Below, one piece after another: positions 62,738 through 64,000 of a DNA stretch of 64,000 nt. The stretch comes from CAVTYH01 sp963773875 (GTDB lineage: Bacteria; Planctomycetota; Planctomycetia; Pirellulales; JADZDJ01): assembly GCA_963773875.1 (NCBI GenBank), contig CAVZCV010000020.1, positions 364,212 to 428,211 of the forward strand, written 5' to 3'. A model generated the notes under the pieces. The model did no database searches, had not been told where the DNA came from, and was given only the letters and a program-made list of their open reading frames with translations. Position 1 is the first letter of the stretch, and each line of letters starts with the position of its first letter. A program made the position numbers and the translations under genes.

Positions 62738-63274
62738 CTATTGCATCTGGTCGAGCATCGACGAGAAAGCGTCCTTTAGCTTCAGGGCCTTCTTGATGTC
62801 CTCGGCGCTGACGTAGGGATACTCGCCGTACTCCATGAAGCTGTGACACTGATGTTCCCGACAGAACTTGACGAACGCAGCGGGGTTATCCCGCCAGTCG
62901 GCCGGAAACCCTTCGAGGTGCTCGAACACCGTCGTCACGCCGGACTGCTTGAAAAGGTTCACGGCATCCTCGACGTACTTATCGAAATCCGTGTCGAAAA
63001 TCCCCTGGTACATGAAGCGCGTGTCGTTGTCAAAGAGCACCCAGCGCAGGTAGTGGAGCTTGAGTGCCGCGAGGAGGTGGGGGTCTTTGTCCAGTTCCTT
63101 CGACAGGTTGACTCCATATTCGCGGACGGCCTCCGCCTTCCCCGGCTTCACCTTGGCGATGAGGGTGAAGCCATAGCACGCCGGAGTGCTCGGCCAGATA
63201 GGGCCGTATCGCCCCATTTTCAGATCTTTGAACTCTTTGGGAATTGCGACTGCTTTGGGTTTCAGCTCAGCCAT
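62738..63274 (-). CDS. Conserved protein adjacent to the Dyp peroxidase, unknown
   Basis: A 178-aa cytoplasmic protein. ATG 63274 has AAGGAG about 8 bases upstream. Segments such as YGFTLIAKVKPGKAEAVREY and LHYLRWVLFDNDTRFMYQGI suggest a ferredoxin-like alpha/beta barrel (dimeric) as in Dyp or chlorite-dismutase relatives; two Cys/His pairs occur in FCREHQCHSF. I do not know a function. It is the first gene of the cluster, 67 bases upstream of the peroxidase gene, suggesting a partner or accessory role. Confidence 0.65.
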   Translation of the reverse strand: MAELKPKAVAIPKEFKDLKMGRYGPIWPSTPACYGFTLIAKVKPGKAEAVREYGVNLSKELDKDPHLLAALKLHYLRWVLFDNDTRFMYQGIFDTDFDKYVEDAVNLFKQSGVTTVFEHLEGFPADWRDNPAAFVKFCREHQCHSFMEYGEYPYVSAEDIKKALKLKDAFSSMLDQMQ

Positions 63275-64000
63275 CGGAGTACTCCTTGGGCGAAGTGTTT
63301 GGAGGTTCGGACTCGGTTGATACTTGATCGCTATCGCCGAGGTCGTGGGAACGCGTGGCTTCCCGACTAGAGTGATTGATGGGTCTAGTTTAGGCTTACC
63401 TAGCCTGGAATGGAATCAGCCGGTCCCGCGAATCCTGTGCGCACCGCCGCTCGGCGTTGCTGGACGCGCTTGCCTAGCGGAATGAGCGCGGTGCTGACGC
63501 TCCCAGCCCGCGCAAGCCTACAGCTTCGATTCGTGCCGGCGAAGGCGCAATGCGCTGGCATTCGTCGTTCGACGCAGCCTGGGAATCAAGGTAGCTTCGC
63601 TTCGACTCTCCCGCGCGTGATCGGCCGCACCTGCACTTGCTGATCGACCATTCCGTCCACTGGAAGTTCCAGCTCTTGTCGCTCGCTTTTCCTGCTTAGC
63701 GAAGTCGTTGGGACTTTCATGCCCTTCGAACCCTTCGATCGTGCGGAGGATATCGGGCTGCTCGTTGGTCCTCTGGCATGAATCGCAACTCATTGCTGCC
63801 AAACGCGAAATGGCTCGTCGCAAACCGGTTCGAACGAGCCGTTTCATATTCCAAGTCGAGGCGGCTGAAGATGAACCCATTCCCGTAAATGGTTGGGTTG
63901 ATGATGCAGTTGTGGTGGATCTACGCCAAAATTGTCTCAAAACCTTCCGCCATACGTTTTCCAGCGCCCAAATCCATGCACCGAAAAACGTATGTCACAA
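63275..64000. other. Upstream region of the peroxidase cluster, no firm gene
   Basis: About 725 bases. An inverted repeat AGGCT-TACCT-AGCCT (63392-63406, within TAGGCTTACCTA) lies 118 bases before the first gene and could be an operator. A minus-strand frame at 63518-63940 has biased composition and no motif. A plus-strand frame from ATG 63810 runs off the window end (MARRKPVRTSRFIFQVEAAE...) and might be the start of a gene, but nothing supports it further. Confidence 0.4.

Noticed and set aside
63518..63940. 140-codon minus-strand frame
   Set aside because: No ribosome site, Arg/Ser/Thr-biased text and no recognisable motif.

Overview
The window looks like a chromosomal contig from a planctomycete, probably of the Pirellulales type. 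The evidence is a type II secretion/pilus locus with an unusually large GspK-like protein, secreted proteins with SdrD B-like repeats behind a planctomycete-type N-terminal motif (FEQLE...), a PEP-CTERM/dockerin-like protein, small conserved planctomycete proteins and intergenic repeats built from 7-8 bp units. No rRNA, CRISPR array, insertion sequence or prophage was seen. One tRNA (Arg, ACG) is present.

Layout. 0.3-2.1 kb: ABC exporter pair. 2.3-3.9 kb: STAS protein coupled to a GspE-like ATPase. 3.9-5.5 kb (minus): fatty acid desaturase and a small HTH-like protein. 5.9-8.1 kb: secreted alpha-galactosidase-like hydrolase. 8.4-10.35 kb (minus): citramalate synthase cimA behind a complete transcription attenuator (promoter, 32-codon leader peptide with an Ile run, antiterminator, terminator). 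10.5-17.2 kb: VOC protein, membrane-anchored protein, M16 peptidase, alcohol dehydrogenase, glycine-zipper/histone-like protein, ferritin-like protein. 17.2-18.2 kb: PEP-CTERM protein. 18.9-36.6 kb (all minus): secretion/pilus locus read as PilB-like ATPase, PilT, second PilB-like ATPase, GspF, four prepilin-like genes and a giant GspK-like protein. 36.9-40.3 kb: exported protein, acetolactate synthase, DUF3592-like protein. 40.5-47.6 kb: addB-addA repair helicase-nuclease. 47.6-49.6 kb: CCA-adding enzyme, membrane protein, coiled-coil protein. 49.6-56.2 kb (minus): giant SdrD-repeat surface protein and a seven-bladed WD40 protein. 56.8 kb: tRNA-Arg. 57.8-63.3 kb (minus): five genes including a Dyp-type peroxidase and a cysteine-less disulfide-reductase-like flavoprotein.

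A dominant technical feature is apparent frameshifting. I count roughly 35-40 places where one protein continues in another frame with its conserved motifs intact, most densely at 17-29 kb. Several would be repaired by restoring or removing one base. Indel errors in the assembly are the simplest explanation, so broken genes are annotated here as single genes with approximate shift positions. Genes such as cimA, ilvB, gspF and pilT read through cleanly.

The strongest regulatory discovery candidate is the cimA attenuator. It has a good promoter, a short peptide with five Ile codons within six, an 11-bp antiterminator that overlaps the leader stop codon, and a terminator hairpin with a U-rich tail.
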